A stretch of DNA of 64,000 nt from Marinobacter psychrophilus (GTDB taxonomy: Bacteria; Pseudomonadota; Gammaproteobacteria; Pseudomonadales; Oleiphilaceae). The first letter of the stretch is position 1, and each line of letters starts with the position of its first letter. Both the position numbers and the translations under genes were made by a program. The notes under the pieces are model-generated. The model was not told the DNA's origin, made no database searches, and was given only the letters and a program-made list of their open reading frames with translations. Positions 1 to 8,290 of the stretch are shown in pieces. The stretch covers positions 3,534,001-3,598,000 of the forward strand of contig NZ_CP011494.1 of the NCBI RefSeq assembly GCF_001043175.1, written 5' to 3'.

Positions 1-2
1 AT

Positions 3-110
3 TCGCTGGTGAACACCTCATGCCTTAGCCGCTGGGCAGCGACGATCTGGGCCGGTTTTGTTGCCACGCTGGAGGTAAGATTGCGGCCGCTGCTGGAGAC
101 TCTGGACTGA
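3..110 (+). CDS. 3' end of an unidentified gene (partial)
   Basis: An open frame enters from the left edge and stops with TGA at 108-110, giving 35 residues that end in LRPLLETLD. The frame has no start inside the window. The fragment is too short to assign a family, so it may be the tail of a real gene or chance. No terminator is evident between it and the convergent hydrolase gene that ends at 241. Confidence 0.3.
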   Translation, partial: SLVNTSCLSRWAATIWAGFVATLEVRLRPLLETLD

Positions 111-240
111 TTTGGCATGACCTGATCCCTTTGGATGGCTGATTCGTTGCGGCCACTAATCTGAAGCAAGCCGGTTCCATTAGAATGTAAGGCAGTGGTA
201 TTGCACCCAGATGAAGAGTTTGCGACGAATTGATGACAGC

Positions 241-999
241 TCAGTCGGTACCGGCCTGGAACGGGTGATTGATCGGAAAGCAGGTATCTAGCTGAGCGAT
301 CAGCCACTGGGGATCGTCCAATGGCAGGTCATGGCCTGCGTTGGGATGCACTTCCAGCCGGCACTCAAGCGACTCAGCCAGATCCCTACTGCAACGCCAA
401 TCCGTCAGCCGATCGCCATCACTGGCCAGCACGAGAGTCGGCATCCGCGGCAGCAGATGTGGCGGCTTGTAGCGGGAGGCGGCGTACAGTTGGCGAATCA
501 CATCGAGCCGCCGCACCGGACGATCACGCTGAATCGCCTGCCAGTTCTGGGCAACCACGCTGCTAACAAGCCGGTTGCTCGTAAGGCCCAGAATGGCCTG
601 TTCCCGCGCATCGCTGTCGGCCTGGGTCAGCATGCGCATTACGGGCATCCATTGAGCTGGGCGCAGTCGCCGCCAGGGAGAGCTAAGCCCAGAACTGGAA
701 GAAATCAGCACGAGGTTCGCGCAGTCTTCAGGCCGATGGAGCGCCCAATCCAGTGCCACCATGCCTCCGAGCGACAGTCCGATCAGCCCTAGCGGGCGCG
801 GCAAATGGCGAGACGCCCGCTCGGCGAACTGGCGTACCCCGGCAATGCAGGTAGGCGAGGGCAAATGCCGGTGAAGCCCGGTGCCGGGCAGATCCAGGGT
901 ATGGAAGCTGTCCTGGAGACGGGCCCGTCGAAGCTGCTCCGGCCAGTCGCCCCAGTGAGCGCTCTCCCTTCCCAGCCCTCGAAGTAACAGCCAGTCCAT
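241..999 (-). CDS. alpha/beta-fold hydrolase
   Basis: This 252-residue protein is a single alpha/beta hydrolase domain, probably cytoplasmic since no signal peptide is visible. The nucleophile elbow GLSLGG lies at residues 74-79 (Ser76), an acidic residue follows in LASDGDRLTD (about Asp194 or 196), and the catalytic His is in NAGHDLP (about 223). The order and spacing fit a BioH- or esterase-like enzyme, but the substrate cannot be read from the sequence. Its ATG overlaps the stop codon of the upstream M14 gene by one base (TAATG), so the two are translationally coupled and probably co-transcribed. Confidence 0.8.
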   Translation of the reverse strand: MDWLLLRGLGRESAHWGDWPEQLRRARLQDSFHTLDLPGTGLHRHLPSPTCIAGVRQFAERASRHLPRPLGLIGLSLGGMVALDWALHRPEDCANLVLISSSSGLSSPWRRLRPAQWMPVMRMLTQADSDAREQAILGLTSNRLVSSVVAQNWQAIQRDRPVRRLDVIRQLYAASRYKPPHLLPRMPTLVLASDGDRLTDWRCSRDLAESLECRLEVHPNAGHDLPLDDPQWLIAQLDTCFPINHPFQAGTD

Positions 1000-2105
1000 T
1001 ACAGGTTCTCGCCCTTGCTATACCAGTGCATTCTGGCCGCCGCCCGCAGCCACTCGCCTTCGGACTTGGTGGGCAGCCAGTTACCGTAGTTGGCGCTGGC
1101 ATCGAGAAGAAAATCCAACAATATCATATGGCTGCGCAAGACACGTTGATGGCGATGAGTCGCCAGGGGGTTGAATAGTCCTTGCCGGCTAAACAGCTGT
1201 CGGGGGCGCTTACGCACCCAGCGCCAAGAGCCCATTTCAAGGGTTAGTGGCAGCCAGGGAGCGCTGGCCTCGCGATTATGACGTTTGTAAAAGTAGTCCC
1301 ACAGGTCGCCATGGGTGACATAGTGCTCTGATTGCGGCTCGAACTGATAGTCGTGATGAGGGTAGGCCTGCTCCCAAAGCAGCTTCAGCGCCATAATGGA
1401 CGAGATATTGCGCATTGGACGGCGGCGGTATGCGTAGGGAAACCAGATTTGATCTCGCCAGCCAAAGCCCGAGTGACAATCGAGCGAAAGGCTGAATGGC
1501 CGTCCTGCCAATACCTCTTCGATGATGCTCTGCAAGGCCAAATTTTCCGGTTCCATCCCTTGACCGGGCTTGCCTCTGTACCATGGAAGCATCGGAGATA
1601 TGCGCTGCCCACCCACTAGAAAGGTGCTCTGGCTCTGGGCAGAAATGGGAGCATTGCGCATAAGATCGACGCCAGCAGGATTGCTGCGCCGGTTCAGAAA
1701 CATACCGCCGGGGTTGAGTATGGGCACAACCACCAGACGCACTTGCTGCAGCAGTTCAGACAGATGTTCGTCCCAGCGCAGCCGGTTGGCCAGGTTGCTC
1801 AGCCATGCCAAAACCACCTGGGTGCCGATGCGCTCCAGCCCGTGCACGCCGCCCAGCAGCAACAGCGCTGGTCGGTCCGCCGGTGCATCGCCCACATCGA
1901 CACGGTAAATTGGCAGCTCAAACGAGCCCACTGGAATGCTTGCGCTTACCTGCGCGGAAAACTGCGCCGGTGACTCAGCGAGGATACGCTCCAGCTCAAT
2001 CAGCTCAGGTAACTGGCGTCGCAACATACGCCGCTGTTTCCCATCACGCAGACTCTGCTGTTCCTGGATCACCTTGATGTGAGTGAGGTCGCTCAGTTCA
2101 GTCAT
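999..2105 (-). CDS. M14-family zinc carboxypeptidase-like protein
   Basis: This 368-residue protein has the zinc-site pattern of M14 peptidases: HGLE at residues 88-91, a second metal His in LDCHSGFGW (about 211), an NRR..N..GVDLMRN stretch (about 138-151) resembling the carboxylate-binding region, and a candidate catalytic Glu in LTLEMG (about 290). No signal peptide is visible, so it may act in the cytoplasm on small peptides or amides. It overlaps the downstream hydrolase by one base. Family placement rests on these motifs. Substrate is unknown, and a DUF2817-like member is equally possible. Confidence 0.75.
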   Translation of the reverse strand: MTELSDLTHIKVIQEQQSLRDGKQRRMLRRQLPELIELERILAESPAQFSAQVSASIPVGSFELPIYRVDVGDAPADRPALLLLGGVHGLERIGTQVVLAWLSNLANRLRWDEHLSELLQQVRLVVVPILNPGGMFLNRRSNPAGVDLMRNAPISAQSQSTFLVGGQRISPMLPWYRGKPGQGMEPENLALQSIIEEVLAGRPFSLSLDCHSGFGWRDQIWFPYAYRRRPMRNISSIMALKLLWEQAYPHHDYQFEPQSEHYVTHGDLWDYFYKRHNREASAPWLPLTLEMGSWRWVRKRPRQLFSRQGLFNPLATHRHQRVLRSHMILLDFLLDASANYGNWLPTKSEGEWLRAAARMHWYSKGENL

Positions 2106-2122
2106 GGATCTGCCTCGAAAAT

Positions 2123-2257
2123 CTACATTTCATTGCGAAGTGACGTGTCTTCGCACCAGTATTCCATGTTGTCGTACATTCTGCCCTTGAGGATGTAGGA
2201 AGGCGCCTTCCGGTAAATCTTAATGTCGTGGAAGGGGTCGGTGAGAATCTTGGTCAT
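2123..2257 (-). CDS. small unknown protein or gene remnant
   Basis: A 44-residue frame begins MTKILTDPFHDI and ends CEDTSLRNEM. The same frame stays open a little upstream of the ATG (reading WQDSLAWYV), and no good ribosome binding site precedes the ATG. The residue choice looks protein-like rather than random, so I suspect either a small cytosolic tail protein or the C-terminal remnant of a longer membrane protein. I do not recognise the family. Confidence 0.35.
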   Translation of the reverse strand: MTKILTDPFHDIKIYRKAPSYILKGRMYDNMEYWCEDTSLRNEM

Positions 2258-2480
2258 CACATACCAGGCCAGACTGTCCTGCCAACATACTCAGCAGTCA
2301 GGCAATTAATATCTGACTCACAATGACTACTCTCTAAATCAAAATTAGAACATGCATTCGACACTAACCGCCGCCAGTTACAGATTTATTAAACTTTGAA
2401 ATCGGGTTCAAGTATTAAGTGCAGCATCGTCTTCACCCACGTCTGACTTATCGGGAGTAAACCGGAACTCACAAAATGTT

Positions 2481-2506
2481 AAAGCCCCGCTAGTCGAGGC
2501 TTTTTT
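2481..2506 (+). terminator. intrinsic terminator-like hairpin
   Basis: AAAGCC pairs with GGCTTT around an 11-base loop and is followed by a T run on the plus strand. The flanking sequence, including ACCGGAACTCA about 10 bases upstream, is repeated next to the terminator at 28589-28614. No plus-strand gene obviously ends here, so it may be a relic or may insulate phnM. Confidence 0.55.
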
Positions 2507-2585
2507 CTATCTGCATTTTGTAGGCTTAGAAAAATAGATCTGTCTCGGTTTTGAATAACCCTCCGGCGAATGCGCTGTTTGTTAC

Positions 2586-3785
2586 TTAATTGAAGCAACC
2601 AGACCGTTGGAAAACCGACTTTCCACCTACAACTGTGGCCTGCAGTGATAGCGGCGAGCCATCAAGTTCGCTTAACAGCAAAAGATCGGCGTCAAATCCG
2701 GGTGCTATACGCCCCTTACTTGCGCCTAGCCCCACTGCTTTTGCCGGGTTCTCGCTGACCAACTTCCAGGCTTGTGCGAGCGGTATCAGCCCCTGCTCTG
2801 CTGCGACAAACGGTGCGCAGAACAAACTGGGGTAATGGTAGTCACTGCACAAAATGCTCACCAGATTCTGTTCAATGGCAGCCCTGACGCTGATGGCTCC
2901 AACATGAGAGCCGCCACGAACCAGGTTGGGCGCACCCATAAGCACTGCAGCACCGGCGGCCAGGCTGGCTTTTGCTGTTTCGGCGTTCATGGGGAACTCT
3001 GCAATTGTCGTGCCCAGCGTCCGGTTCTGTTCAACGTCATCAACACATTGATCGTCATGTGAAGACAAACTGACGCCGGCCCTACGCGCTTGTTGCGCTA
3101 ATTCATAAGTCTGTTTTTCACCAAGGCTTCTTCTGCCCTGCAGGCCGCTTAAAAACCGTCCGGTTTCAGCTTCACCCATTGTCACACGGCGCCGGAACCC
3201 GGTGAGATAACGTTCAATTGAGGCTGGATTATCCAGTTCGGGTAAATGGTCGTTCAAAGACAGCATGTGGATACGACCCTCGGCAATCCAGCCCATGAGT
3301 TCGTCATGCAACTCGGTGTTTACCTTTTCATGACGAATGTGCACCCGTGACTGACAGCTGAATCTTGGCATCAGGTGTTCTAAGGCCAGAAGCAGGTGCC
3401 GAACTGTTTCGCGGCTACGAGGCCCGGGCTCAAATCCATCGGTGATGCTGTAGTAAAACGTGGTTATACCATGGGAAATGAGACTGGCGTCATTGGCAGC
3501 CAGGGCAAGTTCTAACGGGAAAACGGTACCGGCTCTTGGTGTTATATGACGTTCGAAAGCGTCGCCATGCAGGTCTATAATGCCGGGTAGCAGATAGCCG
3601 CCATGCCCGTTCAGCAACACGCTGGCGGGACGGTCCACGTCAACGCCAACGGCACGGATTTTTCCGCCAGACACTTCTACACAGCTGTTTTCCAGCCAGC
3701 CATAACTGGTCAGAACATTAACATTCTCAATCAGAGTACTGATCTGTGAGGTCATGTTTTCCGGGTTGTTAATTGGGTTTTGCAT
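2586..3785 (-). CDS. phnM: PhnM-family amidohydrolase (ribose methylphosphonate triphosphate diphosphatase)
   Basis: In the C-P lyase pathway PhnM removes diphosphate from alpha-D-ribose 1-phosphonate 5-triphosphate. The 399-residue protein shows the amidohydrolase layout: GYLLPGIIDLHGDAFERH near residues 63-80, HIRHE near 150, a SSHDDQ metal-ligand segment near 250, CSDYHYPS near 325 and a closing NPAKAVGLG...G.IAPGFDADL. Length matches the family. GGAG lies about 7 bases before the ATG. It is the last gene of phnD-phnC-phnE-phnM, 21 bases after phnE. None of phnG, H, I, J, K or L is in the window, so its partner enzymes are either elsewhere or lost. Confidence 0.88.
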   Translation of the reverse strand: MQNPINNPENMTSQISTLIENVNVLTSYGWLENSCVEVSGGKIRAVGVDVDRPASVLLNGHGGYLLPGIIDLHGDAFERHITPRAGTVFPLELALAANDASLISHGITTFYYSITDGFEPGPRSRETVRHLLLALEHLMPRFSCQSRVHIRHEKVNTELHDELMGWIAEGRIHMLSLNDHLPELDNPASIERYLTGFRRRVTMGEAETGRFLSGLQGRRSLGEKQTYELAQQARRAGVSLSSHDDQCVDDVEQNRTLGTTIAEFPMNAETAKASLAAGAAVLMGAPNLVRGGSHVGAISVRAAIEQNLVSILCSDYHYPSLFCAPFVAAEQGLIPLAQAWKLVSENPAKAVGLGASKGRIAPGFDADLLLLSELDGSPLSLQATVVGGKSVFQRSGCFN

Positions 3786-3806
3786 TAGGTGACTCCAAAA
3801 AAGCGG

Positions 3807-4631
3807 CTACTGGCTCTGGCGCATCAGGCTTTCCCGTAACCGGGAAGACAGATGCTCTACTGCGTATACCAAAATGAAGATCATCAATATGATGTAAGCG
3901 GCCTGGTCGTAGCGGAACATTTCCATCGATACCGCCAGTTCAGCACCGATACCGCCCGCGCCAACAAGGCCCAGTACAACGGAAGAACGCACCGCCTTCT
4001 CGAGCGAAAACAGACTGGTATTAATCATGCTGGGCAATGCTCCGGGAATCTGGACAACAGCAATGCGGTCAAGCGGACTGGTACCGATCGCATCGAGGGC
4101 TTCCGAAGGGCCCGGGTCGACTTCCTCCATCGCCTCGGCGAAGAAGCGACCGCAAAAGCCAATGGTATCGACAATAATGGTGAGCGTTCCGGCAAAAGGG
4201 CCGAGACCAACGGAGACGACGAAAAACAACGCCCAGGCCAGGTCCGGCACGGTTCGAAGAAAACTGATAATTGCACGGGTTACATGCCGGACCAAGGGAT
4301 GGGGCGATGTGTTTCTAGCCGCTAACAACGCCATGGGTATGCTCAAGATGACGCCGATCACGGTACCGACCAAAGCCATCTGGAAGGTAACCAAAATAGC
4401 CTCCATAATCGGGCCGGCACGGTCCGTTGCTGGCGGAAACATTTCGCCGGCAATCGTTCCCATATTGGGCAAACCACGTATCAGGTCGCTGATGGACATG
4501 CCGGCACCGGCGAGTGACCAAAGAAAAAAGCCGAGAAACAGCGCAAATAAGGCAGTGCTGAGCCAACTCGGACGCTGAAATCGTGGAGTGAGAGACGGTT
4601 TGCACTGATCAGAAAGGCGGATTTCAGGCAT
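3807..4631 (-). CDS. phnE: phosphonate ABC transporter permease PhnE
   Basis: This 274-residue inner-membrane permease has one N-terminal transmembrane segment (about residues 24-45) followed by a five-helix binding-protein-dependent permease domain. The EAA loop that contacts the ATPase is EALDAIGTSPLDRI near residue 180. The spread of residues VDPGPSEALDAIGTS and the LFSLEKAVRSSVVLGLVGAGGIG tail are typical of PhnE proteins. Its start overlaps the 3' end of phnC by 8 bases, as expected for an operon. It should form the membrane channel for the PhnD-delivered phosphonate. Confidence 0.9.
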   Translation of the reverse strand: MPEIRLSDQCKPSLTPRFQRPSWLSTALFALFLGFFLWSLAGAGMSISDLIRGLPNMGTIAGEMFPPATDRAGPIMEAILVTFQMALVGTVIGVILSIPMALLAARNTSPHPLVRHVTRAIISFLRTVPDLAWALFFVVSVGLGPFAGTLTIIVDTIGFCGRFFAEAMEEVDPGPSEALDAIGTSPLDRIAVVQIPGALPSMINTSLFSLEKAVRSSVVLGLVGAGGIGAELAVSMEMFRYDQAAYIILMIFILVYAVEHLSSRLRESLMRQSQ

Positions 4632-5424
4632 AAAAGCCTCTCAAACTTGCGGTATTTTCTGTTCCGCTTGCGCAATCAAGCTGTAGCTCTGAATTCCGCA
4701 ACCCGATAATACGATCGGCGTAGTGCAAGGCATGTTCGACATGATGAGAAACAAAAAACAGAGTCAGGTTCTGCGCTCTGGACAGCTTTGCAAAGAGCTC
4801 CATAATGACCTGACCGGATTTCGGGTCCAGGCTGGCGGTGGGCTCATCAGCGAACAAAATGCTCGGCTCCTGCATAAGCGCTCGGGCGATGGCAACTCGC
4901 TGGGACTGACCTCCAGATAGTTGGTCACAACGCTTGTCCCACAGGTCTGCCAGGCCAACCTGGTCCAGATAGTGAAGTGCGCGGTCCCTATCGACCTGTC
5001 GGGCCCAGCTCTGTGACCAGTTTCGAGGCCCCGAATGATGAGCAAAATTACCATGAAGAACGTTGGTTAACGTCGACAGGCGGGGCACCAAACAATGCTT
5101 TTGAAACACAAACCCTACTCGATTTCGGGCTCTCTTTAGTTCACGTCCTTTTTTGTTCGATAAAGCTTCGCCAGAAAGCACGATATTGCCTTCGTCCGGC
5201 TCAATTAACCGTACGCAACAGCGCAGCAATGTGCTCTTTCCGGCGCCGTTTGCACCGATCAGCGCCACTGACTCGCCTTTGTAAATATTAAAGCAGACAT
5301 TTTTGAACACCGGTACCGTAGAACCGTGAAACCGCTTTGTCAGCCCGTGCACTTGCAGCGAGCTCGCGGTTGACTGTTCGCTGACAACGTACTGTCGTGG
5401 CAGAGGCGAGGCAATATTTGTCAT
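4624..5424 (-). CDS. phnC: phosphonate ABC transporter ATP-binding protein PhnC
   Basis: This 266-residue ATPase carries Walker A GANGAGKST (about residues 57-65), the Q-loop in FVFQKHCLVPRLS, signature LSGGQSQRVAIARAL and Walker B ILFADEPTASLDP, followed by the H-loop VSHH. The frame stays open to an ATG at 5460, but AAGGAC sits 9 bases before the ATG at 5424, so I chose that start. The LTNVLHGNFAH segment resembles PhnC proteins. It is the second gene of the phnDCEM operon and powers import through PhnE. Confidence 0.9.
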   Translation of the reverse strand: MTNIASPLPRQYVVSEQSTASSLQVHGLTKRFHGSTVPVFKNVCFNIYKGESVALIGANGAGKSTLLRCCVRLIEPDEGNIVLSGEALSNKKGRELKRARNRVGFVFQKHCLVPRLSTLTNVLHGNFAHHSGPRNWSQSWARQVDRDRALHYLDQVGLADLWDKRCDQLSGGQSQRVAIARALMQEPSILFADEPTASLDPKSGQVIMELFAKLSRAQNLTLFFVSHHVEHALHYADRIIGLRNSELQLDCASGTENTASLRGFYA

Positions 5425-5481
5425 TGAAACTTGTCCTTGAGTTCGGACGAGACAAGTCATGTCCCGTCCGAAGAGGCGTTC

Positions 5482-6381
5482 TTAGTCGCCAACAAAATCG
5501 GAGTATTCGGGATAACCTATGGTGGCGTACATCGAACGGACGTAGTTGTAGTCACTGTCTTTGATGTTGTTGACAAAACGCATACCCGTGTACTTGTCGA
5601 CGTCTGTGCCGCCGCCATTGATGATGGCATTGATCAACCCATCCGAGCTGTTCACAAAGGCATCACGCATACGGTCGATGACTTTTTGATCTACGTGGCT
5701 ACCGGCCATCAAGAGATCATTCGGAAGATCTCGCCCACGAGCAATGACCCGAAAAGCACCAGGCTGTAAGCCACCCTTCTCCATCTCCTGCTGGCGAAGT
5801 CTGCGGAACTCGGTGTGGTTCATGCCAACGGCTGCTACGTCTCCGCTTTTCAATGACTGCCAAAGAATCGGCACCTTTGTATGAACGATGTCCAGATCAT
5901 CCATTGGCGAGATGCCACCATCTGCCAGTACCTGTATGGGTCCGAGATGACGGGAGGTTGAACCAACGCTGCCCATAGCGACCTGCTCTCCCACAAGGTC
6001 AGTAACCGAAGTAAAACCGCTTTCTGCCAAAGTGACAATCAAAGCGAAATAGTCAGGGCGGGAAAAACCGACTACTACCTTCGCGTTTGCACGATTCTGC
6101 ATAACCACGTATTCAGCGGGGCCCGTGAGAACAAAGTCGACCTGTTTGAATCGCAATGCTTCGACCGCCGCTGTGCGATTCGTCACCGGAAGGAACTCAA
6201 TGTCGTAGCCCGAGGCTGCTGACAGAGCATCTCTGAAAGCACCAAACTCTCGCTGTAATTCCTCTAGCCCTACCAGATCGGTTACGGCCAGTTTAACGGT
6301 CTCTGCATGAGTCAAAGCAGGTGCCGTCAGAGCAACCGACAACAGGACCAGAGACACGCATCGGTATAGGTTCTTGAACAT
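5482..6381 (-). CDS. phnD: phosphonate/phosphite periplasmic binding protein PhnD
   Basis: This 299-residue protein starts with a signal peptide (MFKNLYRC..., hydrophobic LVLLSVAL, cleavage after about THA) and continues as a PhnD-type binding protein: VDFVLTGPAEYVVM, GSVGSTSRHLGP (ligand-binding Ser/Thr loop) and MNHTEFRRL. A longer frame begins at 6450, but GGAGAAG lies just before the ATG at 6381 and only that start gives a normal signal peptide. It is the first gene of phnDCEM and would capture a phosphonate in the periplasm. Ligand preference (AEP, methylphosphonate, phosphite) cannot be told from sequence. Confidence 0.9.
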   Translation of the reverse strand: MFKNLYRCVSLVLLSVALTAPALTHAETVKLAVTDLVGLEELQREFGAFRDALSAASGYDIEFLPVTNRTAAVEALRFKQVDFVLTGPAEYVVMQNRANAKVVVGFSRPDYFALIVTLAESGFTSVTDLVGEQVAMGSVGSTSRHLGPIQVLADGGISPMDDLDIVHTKVPILWQSLKSGDVAAVGMNHTEFRRLRQQEMEKGGLQPGAFRVIARGRDLPNDLLMAGSHVDQKVIDRMRDAFVNSSDGLINAIINGGGTDVDKYTGMRFVNNIKDSDYNYVRSMYATIGYPEYSDFVGD

Positions 6382-6583
6382 CAGTACTTCTCCACGCATT
6401 GGATAATGTTTAACCAAGTTAAAGCGAGGATATGACAGAACAGTGAACACTTCGTGTCATTTTAGTGACTTGCCGACCCTGCGATAGAACTAAGTTAAGT
6501 CGACGGCGGCGCATCCCATTTTCCATAAGACAGTTCCAAGAACTGGGCACAGCAGAATGGCTACACACTGGTAAGGCAAGGCA

Positions 6584-7072
6584 TTGAATTCGCTTATCGA
6601 CTTGGCCTTCAGACACAGGCTTCCGTCAAAATGGTGTTTTGGAGTAACGGCACTGGCAGAACGTTTTCAGTTGGCAATGAAGTTGTTGAAGTGCGACATG
6701 TCGCGGAGTCAAAGCTGCGGTGGAAATCACGCCCTGAAGATGAGTTGCTGCAAAGCCTCACCGTCACACCAGCCAATTCCGTTAAACTCAGCGAATTAAA
6801 AAGGCACTGTCCAGACTGAAACTTTCCGAAGCCGAGAGCCGCGCGGCGATCAAAAAACTGAAAGCGACGCCTCTGCCTGAAAGATGGCACATCAAATTGG
6901 CGCAGTTTGAAAAGGAAATGATGGTTTGACGGACATTTTCGACTTCAATTGCGACCCAAAAAAAACATGATGACCTGAAAGCCATTCTGGACTTGGGCGC
7001 CCAAAAGCATCCTGCTGGATTGGCCCAAAATTTCCTAGAAAAGGATATTTGAGCAGCCGAGATACGGCGTCT
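6584..7072 (+). pseudogene. decayed, frameshifted coding remnants of unknown family
   Basis: No intact gene fits here. Plus-strand pieces read as protein-like in alternating frames: VFWSNGTGRTFSVGNEVVEV from 6634, then in another frame LSRLKLSEAESRAAIKKLK (about 6805-6865) running to QFEKEMMV and a stop, then TDIFDFNCDP and, after an A8 tract, HDDLKAILDLGAQKHPAGLA ending at about 7053. The breaks look like indels in a former gene. I do not recognise the family. Confidence 0.4.
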
Positions 7073-7277
7073 GCTCTACGGCGAAAACCTGCTTGCCTTT
7101 AAGTGCTTCCTTATCTTACAGCTCAGTAAGCTGTGCGCTGGGTTTACGAACGCCGACTTCAGGACCGAAATCCACTTTCAATTTGTAGGCAGGTTTTCGT
7201 GCTTCAGGAAAATCTCCTGCTTCGACTATAATCCCAACCCTTAGTTCTACCTTTTCAAAGTCATCCCAACTAATCAT
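7073..7277 (-). pseudogene. csaA: csaA-like tRNA-binding domain gene, truncated by a stop
   Basis: From an ATG at 7277, preceded by GGAGG, the minus strand reads MISWDDFEKVELRVG, then DFPEARKPAYKLKVDFG and VRKPSAQLTEL before TAA at 7116-7118. These are the first 53 residues of a CsaA-type OB-fold protein, which is normally about 110 long. Past the stop the same frame continues with family-like KEALKGKQVFAV and then loses similarity near 7075. It lies 28 bases after the EamA gene in the same direction, so it was probably its operon partner. A nonsense mutation plus loss of the 3' half is the simplest reading. Confidence 0.75.
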
Positions 7278-7304
7278 GTTCAGGTCCTCCGAAACAAAGA
7301 TTGG

Positions 7305-8201
7305 TTAATGAAAGATTTCAGGCTCGGGCACCGGCCTACGCCTTGCACTACCGGCGATTAGGGAGCCCAGCACAATGAGAATACTAGCGGCGATAACAGC
7401 ACTGCTGGCTTCGCCATAACCCGCGACAATCAGCAATACCACGGAAATGAGCGGAGCGCTGTAAGCCAGCGTGCCAAGCAACTGGATGTTGCCGTGTTTC
7501 ACTCCATAATCCCACGTGAAAAAGGCAATACCCACCGGCCCCAGGCCAAGACCTAACACGCCAGCCCATTGCGCCCATCCCGTTGGCCATACCGTCGTTT
7601 CCCATACCAGATGACACAGCAGGGCCAAAATTGCAGTCACAGCACAAAACCAGCCTACTGCATCGGTCGGTACACTCTTTACCAGCCGGGACAAAACGGA
7701 GTAAGACGACCAGATCAACGCGCAGCTAAAGGCAATCAAGTAACCATCGAGATTACCCATAGTAAAACCACTGCTATTGCTTCCGATCAACAACCAGCAT
7801 CCCAGGAGGGCGAGCATGGCACCCATAACGTGCTGTTTTCGCAGGGACTCCCCAGGCAAAAATGAGGACATTAGAACGATAAACAGCGGCCAGAGATAGG
7901 CAAGCAAACTCACCTCTATCGCCGGAGCCAGTGTCATGGCCTTGAAATAAGCAAAGTGATAACCGAACAGGCCGCCAACCCCGATGCACCAGGCCAAAAG
8001 TGGCTGACGTAAATACCGGGTTCCACCATGGCCGGCGCGGAACCAGCGAATGCACATCAATAGAAACGCGATGCCAAAGGTCATCGCCATCAGCTGAAAT
8101 TCCGGGATGTCCCCACCGGAGAGCTTGGTCAACAACGCAAGCGTTCCCCACAAAAATACAGAGATGGAGCCTATCCACGTCGCCGCAATAATGGTTGCCA
8201 T
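7305..8201 (-). CDS. EamA/DMT-family transporter (YddG-like)
   Basis: This 298-residue inner-membrane protein has about ten transmembrane helices in two EamA repeats (for example FLWGTLALLTKL near the N terminus and LGLGLGPVGIAFFTWDYGVKHGNIQLLG in the second). The second repeat resembles YddG-type amino acid or aromatic exporters. AGGGGAAG two bases before the ATG at 8201 favours this start over the in-frame codon at 8219. The AraC-type regulator upstream, in the same orientation, may control it. Substrate unknown. Confidence 0.82.
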   Translation of the reverse strand: MATIIAATWIGSISVFLWGTLALLTKLSGGDIPEFQLMAMTFGIAFLLMCIRWFRAGHGGTRYLRQPLLAWCIGVGGLFGYHFAYFKAMTLAPAIEVSLLAYLWPLFIVLMSSFLPGESLRKQHVMGAMLALLGCWLLIGSNSSGFTMGNLDGYLIAFSCALIWSSYSVLSRLVKSVPTDAVGWFCAVTAILALLCHLVWETTVWPTGWAQWAGVLGLGLGPVGIAFFTWDYGVKHGNIQLLGTLAYSAPLISVVLLIVAGYGEASSAVIAASILIVLGSLIAGSARRRPVPEPEIFH

Positions 8202-8290
8202 AACTTCCCCTGAAAACAATCAGTTCATAACCTAGAGGGGACAAAGTTTATGATTGGTCGAGGGTCGTCTGCTTTCTAATTACGGCAGCG

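Larger units (their letters stand above)
2106..2585. other. 480-base gap with a small ORF and a terminator
   Basis: Between the M14 gene and phnM there is no full-length gene. The interval holds a 44-codon minus-strand ORF (2123-2257) and an intrinsic terminator (2481-2506). The 2290-2460 part is AT-rich with no recognisable gene. Confidence 0.6.

Noticed and set aside
3463..3473. TGGTTATACCA inside phnM
   Set aside because: It is one base shorter than the AEP operators, lies in coding sequence and has no promoter near it.
6428..6449. Possible Pho box upstream of phnD (CTGTCAT half-site on the minus strand)
   Set aside because: Only one good half-site is present and the second repeat does not match at the 11-base phasing, so PhoB control is not supported.
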